A DNA stretch of 64,000 nt from NCBI RefSeq assembly GCF_019890615.1, contig NZ_JAINVZ010000006.1:1-64000 (forward strand), read 5' to 3'. This document shows, piece by piece, positions 57,044 to 64,000 of this stretch; positions within the stretch are counted from its first letter, which is position 1; every line of letters starts with the position of its first letter. Origin of the DNA: Streptantibioticus parmotrematis. Its GTDB lineage: Bacteria > Actinomycetota > Actinomycetes > Streptomycetales > Streptomycetaceae. A program made the translations under genes and the position numbers. A model generated the notes under the pieces. That model was not told where the DNA came from, did no database searches, and saw only the letters and a list, made by a program, of their open reading frames with translations.

Positions 57044-57928
57044 CTAGTCCCAGATGTCGGTGATCGGGGTCGCGTCGGCGCTCTGGCCGACCGGCTCGAG
57101 ACCGTACAGCTGCTCCAGCGTGGCGAGCAGGTCGTAGTGGTCGACGTCCTCGCTGTAGTGGCCCGTCTTGACGTGGTCGCCGACGATGATCGTGGGGATC
57201 TGGTTGTTCTCGGTGTAGTCGTCCTCGTCCCACGTGACGATCAGCAGGCTGTTGTTGGCCTTCGCCCAGGTCGCGTACGCGGAGAGGTTCTTGTTCAGCC
57301 AGGTGTCGGCCTGGTTGATGGTGCCGTCGTGCATGTCGTCGTCGAGGTTCGGGATGACGAACGAGAGCGTGGGCAGCGTGGAGTAGTCGGTGGGGAAGGA
57401 CGAGAACGGGACCGAGTCGGAGGCGGGAACGTTGCTGAAGTTGATCCACGGGGAGTGCTTGCGCGCGTAGGAGCCCGACGTGCAGCTGGTCGAGCCGGTC
57501 TTCGGCAGGCCCTCCGAGTACCCCTTGAACGTCCGCCCCGAGGCGAGGAGTTCGGAGCCGAGGTTGGCGTCCGAACCCTCATTCACCGGGCAGCTGTCGG
57601 CGGTCAGGTCGTAGGTGCTGCCGCTGAACAGCGCCATGTAGTTGGGCTCGCTCGGGTGCGTCACCGCGAACGACGAGGTGAGCAACGCGCCTTGCGAGGC
57701 GAGGGAGTTGAAGTACGGGGCCTGCGAGGTGTTGCCGATGATGTCGGAGTAGGAGTGGTTCTCCTCCATCACCACGACGACGTGCGACGGGGTGGGGATG
57801 GCGTCTGCAGCCGCCTTGGCGGGGGTGGCCGAGGCGGCGGCGCCGTGCGGGGCGAGCGTCGCGGCGAGGACGGCGCCGGTCGCGGCGGCGACGGCGAACG
57901 GCACGGTGAAGCGCGGCCTGGGGCGCAT
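57044..57928 (-). CDS. secreted phosphoesterase (PF04185-like acid phosphatase)
   Basis: This 294-aa protein has a Sec signal (FTVPFAVAAATGAVLAATLAPHGAAASA) and the family motif VVVVMEENHSYSDIIG with the metal-binding Glu-Asn-His, then 'FVIPNLDDDMHDG' and 'SLLIVTWDEDD'. The family includes acid phosphatases and phospholipase C enzymes; the short form without extra domains favours a phosphatase. ATG 57928 has GGAGG upstream. It ends 75 bp before efeO. Confidence 0.88.
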   Translation of the reverse strand: MRPRPRFTVPFAVAAATGAVLAATLAPHGAAASATPAKAAADAIPTPSHVVVVMEENHSYSDIIGNTSQAPYFNSLASQGALLTSSFAVTHPSEPNYMALFSGSTYDLTADSCPVNEGSDANLGSELLASGRTFKGYSEGLPKTGSTSCTSGSYARKHSPWINFSNVPASDSVPFSSFPTDYSTLPTLSFVIPNLDDDMHDGTINQADTWLNKNLSAYATWAKANNSLLIVTWDEDDYTENNQIPTIIVGDHVKTGHYSEDVDHYDLLATLEQLYGLEPVGQSADATPITDIWD

Positions 57929-58112
57929 GGGAGGCCTCCAACGGGCGGGGGGCGGACGGGACGGGCCGTACAGGGCGGGCCGGTCGTGCGGCCCGCGGCG
58001 GTGCGCGGTGCGTGCCGCCCACGCGAGCGCGCGGAAGCGGGCGTTCGGCATCCTGCGCCCCAACGATGGCGTGCACAGGACAAGTCGGCGGCGCGCGGGT
58101 GAACACCGGGCG

Positions 58113-58215
58113 GAGGAACGCGCCGGCTCCGGCGCCAGGAGGAACGCGCTCGCCCCGGCGCCAGGAGGAACGCGTCCGCCCCGGCGCCAGGAGGACGGCG
58201 CTCGCTCGGAGCCCG
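58113..58215. repeat. 26-bp tandem repeat, four units
   Basis: Units beginning GAGGAACGCG at 58113, 58139 and 58165 are nearly identical, each with a GGCGCCAG core near the end; the fourth at 58191 is degenerate. The array lies in the 300-bp gap between the phosphoesterase and DUF3592-like genes. GGCGCC makes each unit self-complementary. The rest of that gap shows nothing recognisable. Confidence 0.75.
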
Positions 58216-58228
58216 GGCCGCGCCCGCC

Positions 58229-58882
58229 TCACGTCACCTCGGCGATCCACAGGAGGATCAGCGCGAAGGGCGTCCCCGTGGCGCCGACCGCGGCGCCGAT
58301 CCACAGCGCCCAGTACCCGCGCCCGACCACGGCCGGGTCGTCCGGCCGGGCCGGGTCGACGCGCACGGTGACCCGGTGGCCGTCGGGCCAGGGGCGGGAC
58401 GCGGTGTCCCGGGAGGTGTGCTCGCGCCCGTCCAGCCACCAGTGGTAGTCGCACTGCGTCCCGGCGTCGTACCGGTCGCGGCACCCCGTCACCGTCGCGG
58501 ACACCCGCGCGGTGGCCCGGCGGTCGAGACCGAGTTCGTGGAACCAGGCACTCATCGAGAACGCGAAGCACGCGGCGAACACCCACACCAGCACGGCCGC
58601 CGCCATCGTCCGGGGCCGCGCGTCGCCGTCCCGGCCGCCCAGCGCCAGACGCAGCACCCCGCAGACGATGCCGGCCGCGGCCGCGCCCACCGCGAGGACC
58701 CACCCGTCCCGCCACGGCGCGGTACCCCAGCGGGTCCAGGCGGCCAGCGCGGTACCGGCGAGCACCAGTCCGGTGGCGGCGTTGCCGGCCGCCCTCGCAC
58801 CGCCGCTGACCGTCGCCGCCAGGGAACGGGCCGTGCCGTACGGCCGTGAGGGCAGGGCGCCGATGCGCCGCGTCGTGTTCAT
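58229..58882 (-). CDS. membrane protein with DUF3592-like domain
   Basis: This 217-aa protein has about four membrane segments (near 35-50, 60-80, 92-112 and 190-215) with an extracytoplasmic loop between the third and fourth: ATARVSATVTGCRDRYDAGTQCDYHWWLDGREHTSRD...VTVRVDPARPDDPAVVG. This loop resembles DUF3592 proteins, whose role is unknown. ATG 58882 has only a weak ribosome site. Confidence 0.7.
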   Translation of the reverse strand: MNTTRRIGALPSRPYGTARSLAATVSGGARAAGNAATGLVLAGTALAAWTRWGTAPWRDGWVLAVGAAAAGIVCGVLRLALGGRDGDARPRTMAAAVLVWVFAACFAFSMSAWFHELGLDRRATARVSATVTGCRDRYDAGTQCDYHWWLDGREHTSRDTASRPWPDGHRVTVRVDPARPDDPAVVGRGYWALWIGAAVGATGTPFALILLWIAEVT

Positions 58883-59019
58883 GCCGCCAAGGTCCCAACC
58901 ACCACCACCGCGCACCAGCGCGATCCGCTGAACCCCCCTTTCAGCGTCGCTTACGGCCGCTCAGGTGACGCTCCGAGCCCCCGGGTTGCACCGGGCGCCG
59001 TGCCGGGAAGGCGCCCGCA

Positions 59020-59712
59020 ATGAGGCAGTCACTCGCGCGCCGGGCGCGCAGGCGGTCGTCCGCAGGGCGTGAACGCCTGCGCTTCGACGGCTGGATCGCC
59101 GGGGTCGGCACGGCGTCCGGCACGCGGGTCGTCGTCGGCCACTGGACGCGCTCGCCGTTCGGCGCGTTCACCGACGTCATGGTCGAACGCGCGGACGGCA
59201 CACGGACGTTGCTGGCGCCCACGACGGCGGTCGCGCGGTTCGTCGCCGACACCTACACGTTCGACGAGGTGCGGGTGGTCCCGGTCGCCGTGCGGGGCGG
59301 ACCCGGCGGGGGCTGGTCGGTGACGGCGGGGCCGCTGGACCTGCGGTTCGCCACCGGGCGCCGGGGGACGCTCGGGACGCTGCTGCGGGCGGTGCCCGGC
59401 GCGCTCGCCGTCCGGCCGTCGTGGTGCGCCCTGCTGGACGTCCCCGCGCGGCTGCTGGCGGGGGTGCGCACGTACGGCGGCGCGGGCGGCGGGAGACGCG
59501 AGTGGTACGCGGCGCGCGACCTGCTGCCGATCACCGCGGCCCGCACCACGTTCGACGGCGTGGACCTGGGGGCGCTGCGGCCCGTGGTCCCCCCGGTGCG
59601 CTTCGGATTCGGCTCCACGCCGCCCGGGCCCTGCCTGGTACGGGTGACCTCGACGGTGGCCGTGCCGGGTACGCGGGCGACGGCGGCGGGGGAGCGCCGC
59701 CGTCGCCCCTGA
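59020..59712 (+). CDS. hypothetical protein, Streptomyces-type
   Basis: This 230-aa basic protein starts MRQSLARRARRRSSAGRERLRFDGWIAGVGTASGTRVVVGHW. It has a compact beta-rich middle (VVGHWTRSPFGAFTDVMVERADGTRTLLAPT) and no membrane segments or catalytic motif I recognise. GGAAGG seven bases before the ATG supports the start. It is divergent from the DUF3592-like gene and convergent with metE. Function unknown. Confidence 0.65.
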   Translation: MRQSLARRARRRSSAGRERLRFDGWIAGVGTASGTRVVVGHWTRSPFGAFTDVMVERADGTRTLLAPTTAVARFVADTYTFDEVRVVPVAVRGGPGGGWSVTAGPLDLRFATGRRGTLGTLLRAVPGALAVRPSWCALLDVPARLLAGVRTYGGAGGGRREWYAARDLLPITAARTTFDGVDLGALRPVVPPVRFGFGSTPPGPCLVRVTSTVAVPGTRATAAGERRRRP

Positions 59713-59757
59713 CGGCGTCGGTGCGTCAGAAGGTCAAGACGTCAGTGCGTCAGTACC

Positions 59758-62076
59758 TCAAGAGGCCGACAGCTCCGTGCGGACCGTGCGGGCCGCGGTC
59801 ACCAGGTTCTCCAGGGAGGACCTGGTCTCCGGCCAGCCGCGGGTCTTCAGGCCGCAGTCCGGGTTGACCCACAGACGCTCGGCCGGAATCGCCTCCAGGC
59901 CCGCGCGCAGCAGCGTCGCGGCCTCCTCGGCGCTCGGCACGCGCGGCGAGTGGATGTCGTAGACGCCGGGGCCCGCCTCGCGCGGGTAGCCGTGGGCGGC
60001 CAGTTCCCGCGCGACCTGCATGTGGGAGCGGGCCGCCTCCAGGCTGATGACGTCCGCGTCGAGGTCGTCGATGGCCTGCACGATGTCGCCGAACTCCGCG
60101 TAGCACATGTGCGTGTGGATCTGGGTCTCGGGACGCACGCCGCTCGTGCTGAGCCGGAACGCCTCGGTGGCCCACGCCAGGTACGCCGGGCGGTCGGCCG
60201 CGCGCAGCGGCAGCGTCTCGCGCAGCGCGGGCTCGTCGACCTGGATGACCGAAGTCCCCGCCGCCTCCAGGTCGTTCACCTCGTCGCGCAGCGCCAGCGC
60301 CACCTGCCGGGCGGTCTCGCCCAGCGGCTGGTCGTCACGGACGAACGACCAGGCCAGCATCGTCACGGGACCGGTCAGCATGCCCTTGACCGGCCGGTCG
60401 GTGAGCGACTGCGCGTACGTGGTCCAGCGCACCGTCATCGGCTCCGGCCGCGAGATGTCGCCCGCCAGGATCGGCGGACGCACGTAGCGGGTGCCGTACG
60501 ACTGCACCCAGCCGTGCTGCGTGGCGAGGTAGCCGGTGAGCTGTTCGGCGAAGTACTGCACCATGTCGTTGCGTTCGGCCTCGCCGTGCACGAGGACGTC
60601 GAGACCGGTCTTCTCCTGGAAGCCGATCACCTCGCGGATCTCGGAGCGCACCCGCTCCTCGTACCCCGCGGTGTCGAGCCGTCCGGCCCGCAACCCGGCC
60701 CGGGCCGCGCGCAGTTCGGACGTCTGCGGGAACGAGCCGATCGTGGTGGTGGGCAGCAACGGCAGCCGCAGGTGGGAGCGTTGGGCAGCAGCCCGGTCCG
60801 GGTACGGCTGGGAACGGCGGGCGTCCGCGTCGGTCACCGCGGCGGCCCGCTCGCGCACCGCCGGGTCGCGGATGATCGCGGAACCGGCGCGCGAGGCCAG
60901 GTCGGCCCGGTTGGCGGCGAGTTCGGCCGCGATCGCGTCGGTGCCCTGCGACAGGCCCTTGGCGAGCGTGACGATCTCGGCGGTCTTCTGCTTGGCGAAC
61001 GCCAGCCAGCGCACGATCTGCGGGTCGATGTCGCGTTCCGCCGCCGCGTCCAGCGGAACGTGCAGCAACGAGCAGGAGGCGGATACGTCGACCCGGTCGG
61101 CCAGGCCCAGCAGGGTGCCGAGGGTGGACAGCGAGCGGGTCAGGTCGTTGATCCAGATGTTGCGGCCGTTGACCACGCCGGCGACCAGCCGCTTGCCGGG
61201 CAGTCCGCCGGCCGCCGCGAGCGCGTCGAGGTTGCCCGCCGCCGCGTCGGTGAAGTCCAGCGCCAGCCCCTCCACCGGTGCCTTCGCCAGCACCGGCAGC
61301 GCGTCGCCCAGGCGGTCGAAGTACGAGGCGACCAGCAGCTTCGGCCGGTCGGTGAGCGCGCCCAGCTCACGGTAGGCGCGGGTCGCCGCGTTCAGCTCGG
61401 CGGGGGTGCGGTCCTGCACCAGCGCGGGCTCGTCCAGCTGTACCCACTCGGCGCCCGCGGCCCGCAGGTCCGCCAGTACCTCCGCGTACACCGGCAGCAG
61501 CCGGTCCAGCAGCGTCAGCGGTTCGAAGCCCGGGTCGGCGTCCGGCGCGGGCTTGGACAGCAGCAGGTAGGTGACCGGGCCGAGCAGCACCGGGCGGGCG
61601 GCCAGCCTCAGCGCGACCGCCTCGGACAGCTCGGCGACCTGCTTGGCGGAGTCCGCGGTGAAGACGGTGTCCGGGCCCAACTCCGGCACGAGGTAGTGGT
61701 AGTTGGTGTCGAACCACTTGGTCATCTCCAGCGGCGCCACCTCCTGGGTGCCGCGGGCCATCGCGAAGTACCCGTCGAGGGTGTCCGCGGCGACCGCCGC
61801 GCGGTGGCGTTCCGGGACGGCACCGACCATCACGCTGGTGTCCAGCACGTGGTCGTAGTACGAGAAGTCGCCGGTCGGCACCTCGTGGACACCGGCGTCG
61901 GCCAGGGCGCGCCAGTTGGACCGGCGCAGTTCACGGGCGGTGGTGGCCAGCGCGTCGGCGGTGACCTTGCCCTTCCAGTAGCCCTCGACGGCCTTCTTCA
62001 GTTCCCGGTCGGGCCCCTGACGGGGGTAGCCGTACACGGTGGCCCGTGCTGCCGCGGCTGCGGGCTTCGCTGTCAT
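59758..62076 (-). CDS. metE: cobalamin-independent methionine synthase
   Basis: This 772-aa protein is a full-length MetE: N-terminal YGYPRQGPDRELKKAVEGYWKGK, a central TTTIGSFPQT block that starts the C-terminal barrel, and zinc ligands in QIHTHMCYAEF and WVNPDCGLKTRGW. It transfers a methyl group from 5-methyltetrahydrofolate polyglutamate to homocysteine. A cobalamin riboswitch upstream means it is turned off when B12 is available and MetH can work. Confidence 0.97.
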   Translation of the reverse strand: MTAKPAAAAARATVYGYPRQGPDRELKKAVEGYWKGKVTADALATTARELRRSNWRALADAGVHEVPTGDFSYYDHVLDTSVMVGAVPERHRAAVAADTLDGYFAMARGTQEVAPLEMTKWFDTNYHYLVPELGPDTVFTADSAKQVAELSEAVALRLAARPVLLGPVTYLLLSKPAPDADPGFEPLTLLDRLLPVYAEVLADLRAAGAEWVQLDEPALVQDRTPAELNAATRAYRELGALTDRPKLLVASYFDRLGDALPVLAKAPVEGLALDFTDAAAGNLDALAAAGGLPGKRLVAGVVNGRNIWINDLTRSLSTLGTLLGLADRVDVSASCSLLHVPLDAAAERDIDPQIVRWLAFAKQKTAEIVTLAKGLSQGTDAIAAELAANRADLASRAGSAIIRDPAVRERAAAVTDADARRSQPYPDRAAAQRSHLRLPLLPTTTIGSFPQTSELRAARAGLRAGRLDTAGYEERVRSEIREVIGFQEKTGLDVLVHGEAERNDMVQYFAEQLTGYLATQHGWVQSYGTRYVRPPILAGDISRPEPMTVRWTTYAQSLTDRPVKGMLTGPVTMLAWSFVRDDQPLGETARQVALALRDEVNDLEAAGTSVIQVDEPALRETLPLRAADRPAYLAWATEAFRLSTSGVRPETQIHTHMCYAEFGDIVQAIDDLDADVISLEAARSHMQVARELAAHGYPREAGPGVYDIHSPRVPSAEEAATLLRAGLEAIPAERLWVNPDCGLKTRGWPETRSSLENLVTAARTVRTELSAS

Positions 62077-62258
62077 GACTCTCCTTCGCGAGCGTGACTC
62101 GTGCGGTCACGGAAGGGGCCCGCGGGGCGCGAAGGGGACGACAGGCCGACGGCGCCGCGCCGGTCGCGTGGCGACGCGCGCGTGTCGTGCGGTGACGCTC
62201 CCGACCCGCCCTCGAAGGTCTTCCGGGACATCCGCGCGCGATCGGTCGCACGCGGGCA

Positions 62259-62472
62259 ACGGGCAGGTCTTCGGACTCACGGGCACGCCTGCCGGATGGT
62301 CCCGGCGGACACCTACTGGCCGTCGCTTCCCGGATCCGCGGCCCGGATCCAGTGCGTATGACGGCGGTCGTTCCCGCTCACCGCTGCGGGGCAGTCCCGG
62401 ATTCCCACCGGGTTCCCTCTTGCGACGCCACCGCCTGGCGGACGGGGCGAACCAGCTGCACCGGCCAGCCTA
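62259..62472 (-). ncRNA. cobalamin riboswitch controlling metE
   Basis: On the minus strand this leader contains the core GGGAACCCGGTGGGAATCC, then GGGACTGCCCCGCAGCGGTGA, and ends with a B12 box variant GTGAGTCCGAAGACCTGCCC (62261-62280). These are the conserved pieces of AdoCbl riboswitches in the expected order. It lies about 185 bases before the metE start. Confidence 0.93.
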
Positions 62473-62558
62473 GAGGGCGAACGAGGGGAGGGACAGGACC
62501 GCCCACATCGCGGACGGCGAGGTGAGACGGCGTGTCGGCCACGAGGGCGTGTCGTCAC

Positions 62559-62578
62559 GAAGGCGTGGCCACGCCTTC
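62559..62578. repeat. perfect 20-bp palindrome
   Basis: GAAGGCGTGG is followed directly by its exact complement, with no loop, between the metE riboswitch and the dehydrogenase gene. It could be a dimer operator for the metE promoter or part of a terminator zone. Confidence 0.5.
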
Positions 62579-62590
62579 CGGGAACGCGAC

Positions 62591-62631
62591 GCGGGGCGTG
62601 CCGCGGACCGACCGTCCGCCGCACGCCCCGC
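62591..62631 (-). terminator. hairpin terminator of the malate synthase operon
   Basis: GCGGGGCGTGC (62591-62601) pairs exactly with GCACGCCCCGC (62621-62631), and an inner GCGGAC pairs with GTCCGC across a 5-base loop. It lies 46 bp beyond the stop of the dehydrogenase gene. There is no U tract, as is common in Streptomyces. Confidence 0.75.
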
Positions 62632-62676
62632 CCGCGTGGGCCGGGTCCGCTTCCGCCCGGCCGGGCCCGGGGTCCC

Positions 62677-63546
62677 TCAACCCCGGGAGTAGGTGTGGAA
62701 CCCTCGCCCCGTCTTGCGGCCCAGCAGCCCCGCCTCCACCATCCGCGACAGCAGCGGCGGCGGGGCGTAGGACGGCTCCTTGAACTCCGCGTACAGCGAG
62801 TCCGCGATCGACGCGACGGTGTCGAGACCGATCAGGTCGGCCAGTTTCAGCGGTCCCATCGGGTGCGCGCAGCCCAGCTCCATCCCCGCGTCCACGTCCG
62901 ATGCCGTGGCGAATCCCGACTCGGCCATCCGGATCGCCGCCAGGAGGTACGGGATGAGCAGCGCGTTGACGACGAAGCCCGCGCGGTCCTGGGAGCGGAT
63001 CGCCGTCTTGCCCAGCACCCCGGTGGCGAACTCCTCGACCCGGGCCAGGGTGTCCGCGCCGGTGTGCAGCGAGGTGACGATCTCGACCAGCGGCAGCACC
63101 GGCACCGGGTTGAAGAAGTGCAGCCCCACGACGTGGTCGGCACGGCCGGTGGCCATGCCCAGGCGCATCACCGGGATCGCCGAGGTGTTGGTGGCCAGGA
63201 TCGCGTCCGGATCCCGCACGATCTTGTCGAGCCTGCGGAAGACCTCGGTCTTGACCTCGGCGTCCTCCACGACCGCCTCGACCACCAGCTCCCGGTCGGC
63301 CAGGTCGTCCAGGTCCGCGGTGAAGGCCAGCCGGGCCAGCGCCGCGTCCCGTTCCCCGGCGTCCGCCTTGCCCCGGGCCACCGCCTGGTCGAGGGAGCGG
63401 GCGATCCGCTCGCGGGCCGCCGAGGTCGCGGCGGCGTTCGCCTCGCACACCACCGTGTCCAGTCCCGCGCGGGCGCAGACCTCCGCGATCCCCGCGCCCA
63501 TCTGCCCGCCGCCGACCACGCCGACGCGGCGCGGCACGGCGCTCAC
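62677..63546 (-). CDS. 3-hydroxybutyryl-CoA dehydrogenase
   Basis: This 289-aa protein has the NAD-binding [21 protein letters not shown], the active-site [15 protein letters not shown] with the catalytic His-Glu context, and '[17 protein letters not shown]'. It oxidises (or forms) 3-hydroxyacyl-CoA with NAD(P). Its GTG start overlaps the malate synthase stop, so the two are co-translated, linking C4-acid metabolism with the glyoxylate cycle. Confidence 0.93.
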   Translation of the reverse strand: MSAVPRRVGVVGGGQMGAGIAEVCARAGLDTVVCEANAAATSAARERIARSLDQAVARGKADAGERDAALARLAFTADLDDLADRELVVEAVVEDAEVKTEVFRRLDKIVRDPDAILATNTSAIPVMRLGMATGRADHVVGLHFFNPVPVLPLVEIVTSLHTGADTLARVEEFATGVLGKTAIRSQDRAGFVVNALLIPYLLAAIRMAESGFATASDVDAGMELGCAHPMGPLKLADLIGLDTVASIADSLYAEFKEPSYAPPPLLSRMVEAGLLGRKTGRGFHTYSRG

Positions 63547-64000
63547 GGGCGCACCGCCGCATGGGCGGCGAGCCGGTCGGCGACGAGGTGACGGGTGTAG
63601 GCGTCGGTGGTGAAGAAGGCGGGCAACTCCCGCCTCAGCGCGGTGCGTTCGAGGATGTCGCGGGCCTCGGTCACCAGCGCGTCCGGCCGCTCGCGTTCCA
63701 GCGCCGCGCACTCCGCGTCCAGCATCGCGGTCATCGTCGCGAGGTCCACGGCGCCGTGCCGCAGCCACTGCCACAGCTGGGTGCGGGCGATCTCCGCCGT
63801 CGCGGCGTCCTCCATCAGCCCGTACAACGCGACGGCGCCGCTGCCGCGCAGCCACGCGTCGAAGTACCGCAGCGCCACGGCGACGTCCGCGCGCACCCCC
63901 TCCGGCGTGGGCGGTCCGGCGACCCCGCGCACCGCGAGCAGGTCGGCCGCGGTGACGTGCACGTCGTCGCGGAGCCTGGCGATCTGGTGCGGGGCGTCGC
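63543..64000 (-). CDS. aceB: malate synthase, C-terminal part cut by the window end
   Basis: The last 152 residues are visible, ending at TGA 63543-63545; the start is outside the window. The C-terminal helical domain is recognisable: [18 protein letters not shown], '[43 protein letters not shown]' and '[14 protein letters not shown]'. Malate synthase A condenses glyoxylate and acetyl-CoA. It is coupled to the dehydrogenase downstream. Confidence 0.92.
   Translation of the reverse strand, partial: DAPHQIARLRDDVHVTAADLLAVRGVAGPPTPEGVRADVAVALRYFDAWLRGSGAVALYGLMEDAATAEIARTQLWQWLRHGAVDLATMTAMLDAECAALERERPDALVTEARDILERTALRRELPAFFTTDAYTRHLVADRLAAHAAVRP

Overview
The window looks like a Streptomyces (or close actinomycete) chromosome segment. 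It has very high G+C throughout, many GTG starts, frequent 4-base ATGA/GTGA stop-start overlaps, GGAGG-type ribosome binding sites, and TTA codons that I noticed in only two regulatory genes. I saw no rRNA, tRNA, insertion sequence or CRISPR array.

Layout. (A) About 1-9.1 kb holds ordinary chromosomal genes: a small membrane protein, an exported NlpC/P60 lipoprotein, a GT39-type glycosyltransferase, a FrnE/DsbA-like protein, a MarR-MFS pair, a FAD monooxygenase divergent from a LysR regulator, and a transglycosylase-like protein. (B) 9.2-16.9 kb holds an OmpR-type two-component system whose response regulator has a TTA codon, then a four-gene translationally coupled oxidative operon: flavin monooxygenase, FMN hydroxy-acid oxidase, an atypical P450 and a cation/H+ antiporter. 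That operon is preceded by an 11-bp-period direct repeat. (C) 16.8-44.2 kb is a pyrrolobenzodiazepine (PBD) type biosynthetic cluster. (D) 44.9-54.1 kb holds an RraA-like gene and a minus-strand group (P450, acyl-CoA dehydrogenase, GNAT/FemAB-like acyltransferase, SRPBCC protein, class III aminotransferase, ACP, ketosynthase, SDR) that looks like a small uncharacterised lipid-amine or polyketide-amine pathway. (E) 54.5-64 kb holds efeB/efeO without efeU, a secreted phosphoesterase, two hypothetical proteins, metE under a cobalamin riboswitch, and 3-hydroxyacyl-CoA dehydrogenase plus malate synthase (cut by the window end).

How the PBD cluster works (inferred from families). A class II DAHP synthase, a PhzE-like ADIC synthase, a PhzD-like isochorismatase and a DhbA-like dehydrogenase make 3-hydroxyanthranilate from chorismate. 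An HpaB-like flavin hydroxylase with its flavin reductase and an O-methyltransferase can decorate the aromatic ring. A five-gene cassette (DOPA 2,3-dioxygenase, tyrosine 3-hydroxylase, F420-dependent reductase, PhzF-like isomerase, gamma-glutamyltransferase-like C-C lyase) makes a 4-alkylproline from tyrosine; no C-methyltransferase is seen, which favours a two-carbon side chain as in tomaymycin/limazepine-type compounds. An A-T NRPS loads the anthranilate, and a C-A-T-R NRPS adds the proline unit and releases the dipeptide reductively as an aldehyde that closes to the imine. A short UvrA paralogue is the likely self-resistance gene.

Regulation. A 20-bp inverted repeat, consensus TGRTTTCC-N4-GGAAAYCA, lies before nearly every transcription unit of the PBD cluster (18458, 22935, 28192, 42648, 42988, and a weak copy at 18574). 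It is the best candidate operator of the cluster's MarR regulator, so the cluster looks like one MarR-controlled regulon. A StrR-type activator with a TTA codon at the far end would add developmental (bldA) control. This regulon, together with a degenerate extra carrier-protein domain at the N-terminus of the second NRPS, is the most novel signal in the window.
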